From: Austropuccinia psidii
Taxonomy: Eukaryota; Basidiomycota; Pucciniomycetes; Pucciniales; Sphaerophragmiaceae
Assembly (NCBI GenBank): GCA_023105745.1
Contig: JALGQZ010000003.1
Location: forward strand, 74,870,696-74,934,695
Direction: 5' to 3'
DNA: 64,000 bases
The position numbers and the translations under genes are program-made. The first letter of the stretch is position 1. Every line of letters starts with the position of its first letter. Below the pieces are notes generated by a model. That model was not told the DNA's origin. It saw nothing but the letters and a program-made list of their open reading frames with translations, and did not search any database. This document shows positions 44,498 to 55,755 of this stretch, one piece after another.

Positions 44498-47400
44498 TTA
44501 CCCACTTACGCACAAGAATGCCAGGGAATGTTGAAGTGCTGGTCCGGAAAGGCGCTTAGTAAGAGCGTTGGCTTGCATCTTCTTAGTCGGGACCCAGGTA
44601 ATTTTGATGTTGTGCTTCCGGATTGTGTCGTTGACAAAAAAAAATGCGCGGTCCAGATATCGCATCCGTTTTCTTGATTGGTTATCAATTGAGACTTGAA
44701 CCGTGGCCTGATTGTCGCAGAAAATCTGCTTGTTGAATCCTTTGTCGAGCTGTCCGAGTTGATTGATCGCTTGTACCAAATGCTGAGTTGAGTCCGATAG
44801 GGCTACGTATTCTGCCGCACACGTAGATGGTGTCACAGGGGCTCTTGGAAGAAGAGGGCCTGGCACTCAGGAATCAAGAACTCACTTGGAGGGCTCCAAA
44901 GATAAAAGAATAGTAAGGATGAATTTCTTTAAGAAAGAATAAAGGGGGAAACAAGTATGCCAAAAGATGAGATAAGAAAAGATGAAGCCAATGGCCAAAG
45001 ATAATAAAGAAGCCAAAAGCCAAGAAGCCAACCAAGTGAATCCTCAATTCACTGTTTCAACCTGCCAGAAAAGGAAATGGAATTAGTATAAGGATATGAC
45101 CACCAATATCCACTGGACAGGCGAGGAAATAAAAGAAAAGGGTGCTGAATGACTGACTTAAGGTTATCAGTATTAACTTTAATAAGGTCAAAGAAAATAA
45201 GGATAAAAATAAATCCACTATATTAATTAACTGGGGAAAAAGTCCCCAGGTGCTGAAAGGTGGCCAGTATATGTGAAAAGCTGAAAGGTTGATCCTGGAA
45301 GGTGGATCAATGACTGTATTGTCCGAATCGGGAAATACAGTTCTGGCCATCTTGAAATTTGAACTGTGTGATGGAATTCACACAGTGGAATAAGAAATGG
45401 CCCAATTGGGCCAAGGCCATACAGGTTGATTGGATAAGGCCTGTACGGATGAATTGGGTTGTCCAAGGAGTATTGAATACTTGATGTCTTGACAACTGAT
45501 TTGAATTATGTAATACCTCTTGAGAATTGACCTTAGAATAATCCTGAATGAATTGTACCAACCCAACTCCTGCAGATACAGGTGGTTGGGATCCTTGAAT
45601 GATCTTCTGAATTACCGCCATGGATTGCCGGACTGATAAGCTGAAAAGTCCTCCTTCAAAATGGGCGTTGGAATTATGGACCTTGAAATGGAAAGGTGGA
45701 ATTGGGTCCTGAAAACGTCACCATTGGATTGCTGAGTAAAAATGGTGCATAATGGTATATAATACCATATATGCACCACACCTGCAATCTTGAGTACGGA
45801 GTGCATGAAGGAAAGGAAAGAATTCCCCTTAAGTTGAGGGAAATGCTTGTTGAGATGATTTGGTGGCCTCTGGTGGTTGCCAGAGGGCATGACGGTGAAG
45901 TTGGTCCATGGTGGTCCAGGGCCAAAGATGGGTCCTACGGGATTTATGGCCAAAAATGGATCCAAGGTGTTTTTGGTCCAATTTGGGTCCAAGGGATTGG
46001 TGGCCAAAAATGGCTCAGGTGGGCCCAATTGTGGTTTGGGACCCACCTGGCCTTGGGGGCTAGGTGGCTGCCCCCTTTGGCCCCTTTTGGCCTCATTGGA
46101 TTAGGCCAAAAGGGGCCTAATCCGCCTACGGACCGCGTATTACGGCCCGCGGACCGTAGAAGCCGTGGGGGGCCTAAATGGCCCAAAAAGGCCATTTAGG
46201 CCAAAACCCCCCTAATGAAAAGGGTGGCCAGGAAACCCATGAAGGTGGCCATGGGGCCTGGAAGCCCCTGGAAGACAAAGGGCCCCCCCAGGCCCAAAAA
46301 CAGTGATGGAGGCCTGGGGGTTGGTGAGGTGGAAATTGGCCAAGAGGGCCAATGACGCAGGATATGGCCTGAGGCCATAAAGGGTGATGGAGGCCATAAG
46401 TGGCCAATGGAATGGGTTATGGCATAAGAGCCATGGAACACCCAAAAGGGGTCAATTGGCCATAAATGATATGACATGGCCAATTGGCCCCAACTTGGCT
46501 CCAGGTTGGATTGCCGCCGCCATCAAGGAGGAGGGTCAAAATACGTGGTTGTGACAGATTGCGCAACCACTCCCTGTCGCTTAGAAGCCCAAAATATCGG
46601 GGCATTCCCAAGCTTGAGCATGAAACCTGTCTGGGAGCGTTCAAGATCACCACCCCAACCAGCATCGCTCCATAGGTTGAGGGAGACGCCTTCAGGTCGT
46701 AGCACAAGACGGTAAGACCGTGTCTTCAGTAAGTAGCCCATTAGATGGTCTAGGATGTCCCAGTGGTGTGCTGTTGGTGAGATGGAGTGCCTCGCAAGGT
46801 AGTTGACCGCGAAAGCCAGGTCGGGCCGAGAACCGCTGACCAGATAAGCTAGCAATCCAATCACCAAACGGAACGGTGTCCCATCCACAATAGCGGCATC
46901 GGGATTCGAGGAATTTGTTGACAGTGTTGGGAGTGGTGAGTCAGTTTTGATAATTGCCCGCAGATAAGCTTCAAGTACGTTGTTGGTAAGCCGATATTGT
47001 GCGATGGCTACTTCACCTTCACCAAACGCACATTCCAAGCCCACAATTTGAGCAATAGTACTGTGCCATTTGATTTCAACTTCCGTACACAAGCGCTGCT
47101 TAAAATCATCTATAGCCACTTGCGAATTTGATGTAATGACGCCATCATCGACGTGAATCCAGATCGCCACGAAAGTCTCACCACTACGGAATATGTAGAG
47201 CGATTGATCCACCTCCATCACCGTGAATCCCATCCGGGTCAGGATACCAGACAGGAAGATCCACCAGCACCGGCCTGCCTGTTTCATGCCGTATAACGCC
47301 TTCTTGAGTCGCAGTGCCTTCCCCTTGAGATGAGGCCAGAACTGGAGAGGAGGCTCAATGAACACGGTTTCCTTCACCGGGCTATATAGATAAGCACCGC

Positions 47401-50400
47401 TGACGTCAAAGGATGCCAAAGGCCAGTGACAAACTGCAGTGTACGCCAGCACCAGCCGGAGGGACATCAGCGAAGCGGTCGGTGCGTAAGTCTTGGTGCA
47501 GTCAACTCCAGGTCGTTGGCGATCACCCCTTGCCACCAATCTGGCTTTGAATTTTTCAACACTCCCGTCCGCATTTTGCTTGATGTCAAAGACCCAACGG
47601 TGGCCTATTGTCTTCATTCCGTCGGTTTTGGGTACCTCCTCCCACACATCCCGCGCCAGCATTTGGGCCAGCTTGCATTCGCACGCAGCCCACCATTGTT
47701 GACGGAAAGCCCCAGAGAGAGCTTGGCCAAGGTGCTCGGGGACAGTGATGTCCTTGGTCAAGGGAAGTGTGTTGATAGCCTCATTTTCTTGCCAGAAATA
47801 TTCTTCCGTTGGGACATTGCCGAGTGTGGCTCTATTCACGATGTGAGAAAGTGAGCCCTTCGAGCCAGCGGTGTCGGGGGCGCACCGCGATTGAAAACGT
47901 GGGAAGATGACGCTCGCGGATTGTATGACCTTGTCGCCCACGGGTTCCCACAACAACCAGCCACCCAACATTAACGGCTTGAGCAGATGGCAAGCGATAC
48001 CCCTTGGTGCCAACTTGTGCAGCTGATGCACGGGGGGTATATGAACAATTGCTTCGGCGCCAAACAGATAGAGCGTGCCAATGGAAGGTTGGTGACCGAA
48101 TAGACGTTCATGTGGTGAAGAGTCTGGGCATCGGGAGTTTGGCAGCCTATTGTGCATGAAACACGCCGAGGCGTACGCGAAACGCCAAAAACGGTCGGGC
48201 ATTCCACTTTCCAACATCATGGATTGTGCCATATCCCCCAATGTTCGATTCAGCCGCTCAGCCTCCCCGTTTTCTTGCGGGGAGTACGGTAGGGAGGGGA
48301 AGAAACTCACCCCCAATTTAGCCAAGGAAGAGGTGAATGAAGACGATGTGAATTCTCGAGCGTTGTCCGTCCGAAGAGCTTTCGGCGTGCACTGCAGTCG
48401 CACTTGCAATTGCTTAATTGCATCTAGCAGTGCCTCGGGAGCATCAGAGCGGGATTTGAGGGGATAGACCACGCTGTAGGTTGATGCGTGGTCCCGCACG
48501 GTGATGAGGTAGCGAAAACCCTGCGAATCGGTAGCAAAGGGGCCCATGATGTCAGAAACCAACAGATCTAGCGGATGATCTTTTGGAATATCGGTGCGAG
48601 CTTTGGCAAGCCTGTGCATACTCTTAGCAGTAGCACATGTCTCACAGTAGAAGGGCCTCCAATTTTTGTGATCGAAAGACGGTATGTGCTGTTTTAAGAA
48701 AGAGAGTACCGTCTTATCACAGGCGTGCCCCAGCCGTTCGTGCCACTCACGGGGGCTCAGGTTAGTGGTAGTTGGTCGGTATATCGGATTTATTTCAATT
48801 TTAGACAGGGTACTTGAAGGGGTCATAGCCGCCGACCTTATGGTCCCTTCCGCAGACAAGACATCCAACCACCAACAATTATTGTTGAAGGTGGTGGTTA
48901 CAAGAAAACCAGAAACAAACAATGACAGTGCCAGATCATCAAAGACAGGAACCACACCCAAAGTACACAGGCGCCCCACAGACAGGATCGTACCATTGAT
49001 TTTGTCGGAGTACGCCACGTCCTGAACAACAACCGTTCCATTTCGAACCGGCAGTTTAAGGGTCGTCATCTGCGTAATAAGGATGGATGAGTTGGAGTCG
49101 GCAAAGAATATACGGAATGGGGAAACAGTGCGCATGCGCAAGGCAAAACACGCCGCGCCTGACAGGTGAATAGACGCACCGGTGTCAATCAAAACTTTGT
49201 CGGAAGCCCCATGTTCCACAAAATGCACCTGAGATACCCGCTCCCGCTGATAGTGGGCACCCGAACCCTGATGAGATCGCTTGTCAGGTGTGGCAGGTCT
49301 CGCTGAACGGAAAGGAGTTGGCGAAGGGGACCTTGGCCGTGGATTTGCCACACCCGTCATGTGTGGGCAATCGGCATGCCAATGACCAGGTCGTCCACAA
49401 TGGAAGCACGAAGCGCCGAAACGATTGACAAGGTGCTCCGGTGGACGTCGTACGTCACCTTGCACAAATGTTGAGCGCGGACCATGTGGTGTTGCCGGGG
49501 TTGAAGGAAACGGTGTTGGAGCGTGCGACTCAGAGAAACAATAGACGAAAGGGGAAGCTTCGCGCGCTGGGTTCTCCTGTTGATGGGACGCATTGATAAT
49601 TACCTGTCCCACGAATGTCGACGAAGGCTTCTCATTGCCTTTAGACAGGATTGCCGCCGTGACCAGTTGGTCAAAAACCTCCTGGTCGAGGGTTGGTGGA
49701 GCATGGCACGCGACTTGCGCAAGGAGGCCTTCGAGCTCGTCCGCCTCAACATTCAATTTTTTGAACAATGCAAAGGTGCGTCGCAGGGAGAGGACTATGC
49801 TGGTATTTGACTTGGGCTCACCGGACGCATTTTCGACGAGCAGTTGAAGAAGATCCCGAACTACCTTCAGTTTTTGAAAACGGCTGCCTGGACAGCACCG
49901 GGCCTTAATGGCTTCAAAAAAATTTTTTGCCGATGTGCGCGATTGCACAATGCCAATACAGAGGGCAAAATCTGGAGGTATAGAGGCGTCGATAAAATGA
50001 GAGATCGCCCTATTCTCCTGCGGGGAACGATTGTCAAGCAGGGAGGGAGAGTCATCTACCAACATCTCCGAATTGAAAGCGCTGCACAGCACACGGTTCA
50101 AACAAGCAACCCATTCGTTGAAGTTGCTGCCATTGCTTTGAAGGCAATCGAAACAGTCGGCGGCGCGGTAGAGCTCCTGCATGAACCGCTCATAAGCCAA
50201 AGAGGTCGGTCGTGGAGCATGGTGAAAAGAGGAAGTGGGTGGCGGAGGCGATGATAGCGCCATTCGCAGTGAATTCATTTCGGCAGCATCGGAGCTGCGA
50301 GCAGTTTTTAAGGATTGAACCTCAGATTTTGAAGAATTCAATAGCGCGCACATTTCTTCATTTGAAAGGGGTTTAGCATTGGCGTCGTCGTCTGCTCCTT

Positions 50401-50425
50401 TTTTTGAACGGGTAGAAACCGACAT
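44498..50425 (-). pseudogene. CopK Gag-Pol polyprotein, split by a solo LTR
   Basis: Reading starts at ATG 50425. Zinc knuckle CFHCGRPGHWHADC (residues 340-353); protease VLIDTGAS (Asp414); integrase zinc residues His562, His567, Cys594, Cys597; integrase catalytic Asp625, Asp687, Glu723 (D-x61-D-x35-E); RT with DVSGAYLYSP and HVDDG (Asp1093, Asp1094; His where Tyr is usual); RNase H LWSDAGWGGD (Asp1254). The copia sequence stops at residue 1290 (VVAQS) where the TyA LTR begins, and resumes at 44830 (STCAAEYVALSDS) to a stop at 44498. Apart from the insertion no stop or frameshift is seen, so it was probably active until that event. Confidence 0.94.
44831..46556 (-). repeat. Solo TyA LTR (1726 bp) inside CopK
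   Basis: TGTCACAGG...GTTGTGACA, colinear with 2862-4589. On the minus strand the flanks are CAATC before and CCATC after: a 5-bp target duplication with one later change. Removing the LTR and one copy restores the copia frame across VAQSTCAAEY. It contains the double hairpin (46098-46123 and 46126-46159), here with the second stem intact. Confidence 0.93.
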
Positions 50426-50463
50426 CTTGAAAGGCGGCCTATCGCTGGAGCTCGGTAGAGGCA

Positions 50464-50474
50464 GGCTTTTAACC
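50464..50474 (-). promoter_or_regulatory. CopK primer-binding site, half tRNA-Lys(UUU) type
   Basis: Directly abuts the 5' LTR. The plus strand reads GGCTTTTAACC, the anticodon stem-loop of eukaryotic tRNA-Lys with a TTT anticodon, preceded by AGCTCGGTAGAGG, which resembles its D-arm. It occupies the same register as the initiator-tRNA site of CopM. Confidence 0.6.
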
Positions 50475-50801
50475 TATAGAGAGATAGCCAAATGTAGCGA
50501 AGCTCGCTCACCAGTCAGTTCCTAATCCGTCACCTCCAATGGTTAGAGGTCAGGTTTTCATTACCTATAGAGAGATAGCCAAATGTAGCGAAGCTTGCTT
50601 GCCAGTCAGTTCCTAATCCATCACCTCCAATGGTTAGAGGTGAGGAAAAGAAACTTCAGAGAGTTCGGCGAGCAACTTATAAGTACAACTAGACAACTGC
50701 GGCGCATGAGACGCGCGCAGCCTGAATAACTACATACAGGTAAATGTTTTTCTACTAGTATAACTTAGGTGACGCGTTGTCGTGACGTGTCATTTTCAAC
50801 A
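50475..50801 (-). repeat. CopK 5' LTR (327 bp)
   Basis: Same limits and length as the 3' LTR. Only 49 bp separate it from the gag-pol ATG. The two tandem units again differ at the CTTGCTTG/CTCGCTC positions, but in the opposite order to the 3' LTR. Confidence 0.93.
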
Positions 50802-51258
50802 AATACAAAGGCTAAGGATTACTCCCTTCACAGGTTATGGGCCATCTCAGTTAGACATCTTAACATGTAATTCTGTCGTATATTTTCAATTGGCAGCCTT
50901 CGGCAACATACAGTGACGACTGTTGTTGTTAACCACCCCTTTGGACGCTTAGCGGTGTGGAGATACCGATCGTTACGACACAGCTAGTGTGGTTTTTTTT
51001 GTGCTGCTTTTATTCTACCAATTCCACATTTAAATCCACAACTTTGAGTTCTACACCAATTTTTTTCTTTATCTTTTTCGTATATTTCCTTTTCCATTTG
51101 TTAAATTAGCAACTTTCAAAAAAGAAAACATCATTTATATACATATACAATATTTGTCTTATGTTGCTGCTATTTTATGCCTAGTGGCTACTCGCGATTG
51201 AAATTTCCCTTACTCTACATGGCGGAACCCATTTCCTCTTCAACCTTAGCTAAACCTG
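50802..51258. other. Flanking sequence right of CopK
   Basis: Begins with the AATAC duplication. GGTTATGGGCC (50833-50843) after TTCACA looks like an LTR end plus half initiator-tRNA binding site, as in CopM, and may be a remnant of another copia element. The rest is unique and AT-rich with pyrimidine tracts; no gene is supported. Confidence 0.4.
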
Positions 51259-51638
51259 ATAAAATATTAGTTCAAGAATATTTTTTTAAAAAGAAAATGT
51301 TTTGCAACTAGCAATATGGTTTTAAAGTACAAAAAGGTATTTTTGGTAGAAGGTATTTGCTATCCAGTAGCTTGCTTATTGTCTCTCCCATCTTTCTACC
51401 GTGAGAAATTCTATTTATAGACAGAGAGCACATTCTTTCTGAGTAAGATTACTGCATACTTCTGTTGTCATTGGTCTATGACAACAATGGTCTGTAGTTC
51501 CTCTACGTTGGTGACTTAGGTCTGTAGGCATGGATCAGAGTTAGTTTCCAATCTATGCCTTGCTGCCTACGGCAGGTTAGGTGTTTTTTGGGCTAGGATG
51601 GAACTAACCTTAGCTCTTCACAGCTTTGTTTTTCAACA
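51259..51638 (-). repeat. CopG 3' LTR (left limit uncertain)
   Basis: On the minus strand TGTTGAAAAACAAAGC starts at 51638 right after a GGGGGGG tract, the same polypurine/LTR arrangement as CopK but a different sequence. The left end was chosen at a TG about 380 bp away and is a guess; there is no second LTR to compare. Confidence 0.5.
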
Positions 51639-52288
51639 CCCCCCCTTGGTCCTAGAGCCATCAGAGCCCTTTGCAAGGTTGTCTTAGGAACTTCCTTAGT
51701 TAAGAAGTCCACTAGCATTTCCGATGTTGGCGCATAGCAAAGCTCAATGAGCTGTTTTTGTATTGCCTCCTTTACAAAGTGAAGTTGGATGTCCACATGT
51801 TTCATCCTCTTTGTGTTGACGTTGCAATTCCCATTCTTGGTTTTGATGCAACTTTGATTATCCTCCCATATGGTGATTGCACTGTTAAAGTGGAATATGT
51901 CAGCTTCTTGGCACCATTTCTGAAACCACAGTAGTTCTGACGTTAGGCTGCAGAGTGATTTGTATTCTGCTTTGGCAGTGGAAATTGACACCAATGGATG
52001 TTTTCTGGTTTTCCAGAAGATTAAGCAGCTATGTAGTTTTGCTAAGTATCCAGAAGTAAAATGTTGTGTTAACTGGAAATTACCCCAGTCAGTGTTGGTG
52101 AATGCAATCAAACCTGGGTTGCACTGTTGACCATAGTACAGCCCCAGTTCTTGAGTTCCACGCAGGTATTTAAGGATGTGGAGCAAAGCCTTCCAATGTT
52201 GTATACCAGGCTTTTCTAGGAATTGTGAAAGACTTCTTACTGCATGAGATAGATCTGGACAAGTTGCAGTGCTTAGGTAGTTGATACT
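51593..52288 (-). pseudogene. CopG pol, C-terminal fragment (RNase H)
   Basis: Open on the minus strand from the TyF junction at 52288 for 231 codons. It contains the copia landmarks CPDLSHAVRSLSQFL, ALLHILKYLRGTQELGLYYG, TDWGNF, STAKAEYKSLC, WEDNQSCI, KRMKHVDIQLHFVKEAI and LTKEVPKTTLQRAL. The N-terminal rest of pol and the 5' LTR were displaced by the TyF insertion and should lie beyond the right edge. The frame is intact in this piece. Distinct in sequence from CopK and CopM. Confidence 0.85.
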
Positions 52289-53509
52289 TGTAAGATGTGT
52301 CTATGAAACTGATGATAATATTACTATTAATCAACAGTACTATGACTGTTCTTATGAAATATAATAATGAAAAAATTATAATAACCACAATTAAACAATT
52401 AAAGAATTATCTCTTTTATGTGTTATACAGAAGAATTTGGTAATAAAAACTTCTTTTATTAAAATAGTAAAATTATTTTAATATATAATTATCTTTTGCA
52501 ATAATAATTATAAATATAACCCTTGAAGAAAACTATTACAAGAAAAAAACTTGAAGAATTAAAATAAAATAACTCACTAATACTTCAAAGAACTTATGGA
52601 AAGATAAAGCAGAGATATTTGAGGTAGAATTGTGGATTTAATGGATCGAAATGATTTTATAGCAATATTACAACAATATATAGCTGATTTCTATGATTTC
52701 AAGTCTTTCTGATTGATTCTGAAAGAATAAAACACTTAAGAAAAGTTTAACTAATACTTACTTGTTGGTAACAATGATATAAATGAATAATGTGATGATG
52801 ATGTGGAAAAAACAGCAAGAGGAGGGCTCTTTTAAGTCTAAGACAGCTCACAGAGGCATGCCATGGAGTAAACTGAAAACCCAGTGAGTGAGAAAACAAT
52901 GAACCATTTTGGATTATTGATTGAATCATCTATTGTCATGTAACATTATCATAATTGCTTAATTGAGGCTTTTACGTGACTACCAACCCATTTTTGGTTA
53001 AGAATAAAAGGAGTACTAACTGTAAATCTTCTTTTATTCCAAAATAATCATTGATTTCCCAAAGTTAACAATGTTATTGGAAATTTTGTTACAGAATGTA
53101 TTTTCTGTACATTCTTAAAGATTCTGCATTTCACGTGGAATCCTCAAAAATGGACTGTAAGTAAAACTTTCAATTTTACATATAAAAGTATAATTCATTT
53201 TGATTTTTATATGAATTGAACCATTCTCAATTAGTCCTGAAAGATTCAGAAAGATTCATTGAGAATTGTATTTTGAATGAATTTTTGAAGTTTTTACCTC
53301 ATTTCTACGTAGAATTGCAAATAACAGTCTATGGCTGGTTGCTATGAGGTAAATCAATGGATACTAGTCCAAAAAGGGTTTTAATTACTCTTTTGGGGCT
53401 TATCCATGGTAATTCATTAAGAATTGAGTTGTTTACAGGAGTCTAAGTTGTTCTTTACCTCCTTGGCACATCAAGATAGCAGGTTATTTGCTTTTTTCTT
53501 ATGATTTAC
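52289..53509 (-). repeat. TyF LTR fragment inserted in CopG
   Basis: Begins TGTAAGATGTGTCTATG at 52289 and matches the LTR at 62167 for about 1.2 kb, then stops where a TyE LTR starts. ATACT (52284-52288) is the predicted target duplication; its partner is outside the window. Confidence 0.85.
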
Positions 53510-55237
53510 TGTGAGCCTGTGAGGTATGTACAACATACCCATAAGGCCACAAATGATTTTATAAAAAGTTAAATTTGTATTGAAAAGACTTTTTGGTTGA
53601 AATGAAAATAAAAAATAACAAAAAATAAGTATAACTTTTTTTTGGATAAACAAAGTTATAAATATTATGTCATTTTTGGATTATACACCAAAAATGACCT
53701 AGGGTATATCCATAAGGTGTTATACCCAAGAACACTTATTTCTTGAGTTATTAGAAGATTTAAGAATCTCACAGTACTAATGTAACTTTTTTAACATTTT
53801 TTTAAAATTGTTAAATTTAAGCTTAAATAAGCTTAAATTTAAAGTTGCATAAGGTTAATGCAAACTTACCAAAATTTTAGTTAAAATTGAGGTGTGGTGT
53901 ATATTTACTGAATTGGCTAAGGATCTGCCATACAGAATGTAAATCCTGCGTGAGCTCAATTTAAAAGGGTTTAAAGCCATGGTATGGCTTTAAATAAATA
54001 AAAGGGCAAAATCCACACAAAAAGGTGGGACAAAGGAAAAAGACCAAATAGAGCTGGGGTACCCAGCTTTTTGGATCTGCAATGATTCAATTAAGGTTGT
54101 CCACCTGTATTGGAGGATTTTCAACCTTATTTAAACTTTAAGATTAGACTTTAATCCAACCTTAAGGTTAAAACTGGTTTTCTCCCAATTTGGACAGCAA
54201 TTTCAAGCTGCCAAAGGGTAAATCCCAATATGCAGGCTTGAAATCAAGGTTTTACGAACTTTCAAAGCTTAATCAAGCTTAAAAACCTTAAATAAGCTTA
54301 AAACTTTAAAGCTACAAGCATCAAAACCTTATCAAAAGCAAAGGTTTGGTGTGTATTGCTATTTTACGTGGAAAAATAGTAATAGCTTCAAAAATTCATT
54401 AAAAATCCAAATCTTAATGGATTTGCTTGAAATTTTCACACAGCTTACAATTTAATATTATCTACACATAAATTAAATTTTAAGTATTTTTTATAAATAA
54501 AGTTCCTGGGTAATTAGCCTGGAAATTTAATCTTTTGATTAAGCTCAAAGAAAATTATGATTTCTTTAAAAATCAATTAAAAATTGAGTTTAAGAGATTT
54601 CTGCTTGAAACTCTACTCTTAAGTTGTTCATGTGATGAACCTTAATATAAATAAGCTTATTTTTATTGAAAACTTAAAATAATTAGTTTAAATGCAGATT
54701 GAAGTTACATGGAGTTAAGAATAACACTGGTTACTTTAAATTGGAATTAAAAACAAGTTGCCTTAAGTTAAGAACTTTGTTTTTAAGTATGGTTTTTCAG
54801 TTTTTACCTGAGCACGCCCTCTATACTCATTATGAATCATGAGAGCTGCTCTGAAGACATAAAGACAGCCTTTTCATCACTGTTTTTGTCCATCATTCAT
54901 TATCAATCCAATCATATTAGAAATTTAAACAGGTAAAGTTTTATTATCTATAAAATCTCATTATTAAAGTAATCCATAAGTTATTTTATTCTTTATTAAT
55001 TGTAAATTCAAGAATTGAAATCATAGAATTCAGATTATTGTTGTAATCATCAATAATAGATTTTATATTATAAAATTATCATCTTAGATACCTTTTAAAA
55101 TCCACAAATTCCTCTTAAAAACTCTTTAATCTTGAATTTTATTATGAAAAATTGTTTTATCTTTAAAATTATTTATTTCAGGCGTGTTTTTAACTTATAA
55201 TCATTATTTAATATAATTACTGTTGTTGTTTGACTTG
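53510..55237 (+). repeat. TyE LTR fragment inserted in TyF
   Basis: Begins TGTGAGCCTGTGAGG and runs colinear with the LTR 57496-59674 until CopM begins at 55238. TTTAC (53505-53509) is the predicted duplication. Confidence 0.87.
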
Positions 55238-55645
55238 TGTTAAGATTATCAAGATTATCATTAGCAACAGTTAAGATTAGCATTAGCAAAGCATGTTAAT
55301 GTAAATAGTAAGTTGTAAATTAAAATAGTAAAACCATGGTGTTGAGATCACCATATACCTTTAACACCATGACGATTGTAGTTATCCAAAGTCTATCTTC
55401 ATGTACACCTGTGAGGATAATTAAGCCGAGTTTTTACGATCATGACCAAGATGACTCAGTCTATTTAAATAGCATAACCTTGTATTACTTTGTTTCCTCA
55501 TCTTGTCGTGATCTATTCTTTTACTCAAATACAAAACTCTTATCCTCACAGGTTAGTCTTTTCTTATGTTCTCTGTTCTTCATGTATGATTATCATCTTG
55601 TCGTGATCTATTCTTTTACTCAAATACAAAATTCTTATCCTCACA
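55238..55645 (+). repeat. CopM 5' LTR (408 bp) with an internal duplication
   Basis: TGTTAAGATTATC...TTATCCTCACA. A segment ending CTTATCCTCACAGGTTA occurs twice, about 90-100 bp apart, the first inside the LTR; the copied part includes the first five bases of the primer-binding site. Confidence 0.8.
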
Positions 55646-55658
55646 GGTTATGGGCCCA
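55646..55658 (+). promoter_or_regulatory. CopM primer-binding site, half initiator tRNA-Met
   Basis: GGTTATGGGCCCA abuts the LTR and is the complement of the anticodon stem-loop of eukaryotic initiator tRNA-Met, the known primer type of Drosophila copia and yeast Ty5. Confidence 0.8.
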
Positions 55659-55755
55659 TTTGACGCCTGAGGAACAAAAAGAATAAAAGACACAAAAAGA
55701 TTACTTTCAAAAGCTAAAACTAAATAGTTAAATCCATTCTCATCATAGAATAAAA

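Larger units (their letters stand above)
44150..50801 (-). mobile_element. CopK: Ty1/copia retrotransposon
   Basis: Bounded by 327-bp LTRs and identical AATAC duplications (44145-44149, 50802-50806). Without its 1.7-kb insert it is about 4.9 kb. It has one long gag-pol ORF in copia order (protease, integrase, RT, RNase H). LTRs differ at 10 of 327 positions by eye, so it is fairly recent. Confidence 0.95.

Noticed and set aside
47426..47854. Plus-strand ORFs opposite CopK pol (also 48684-49025 and 49844-50254)
   Set aside because: Antisense to a clearly coding copia polyprotein, with no domain or start context of their own.
50444..50474. tRNA-like sequence (D-arm and TTT anticodon loop)
   Set aside because: No acceptor stem, T-arm or CCA end; position directly at the LTR shows it is a primer-binding site, not a tRNA gene.
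55336..55686. 116-codon ORF in the CopM LTR
   Set aside because: Spans LTR, duplicated segment and primer site; no coding features.
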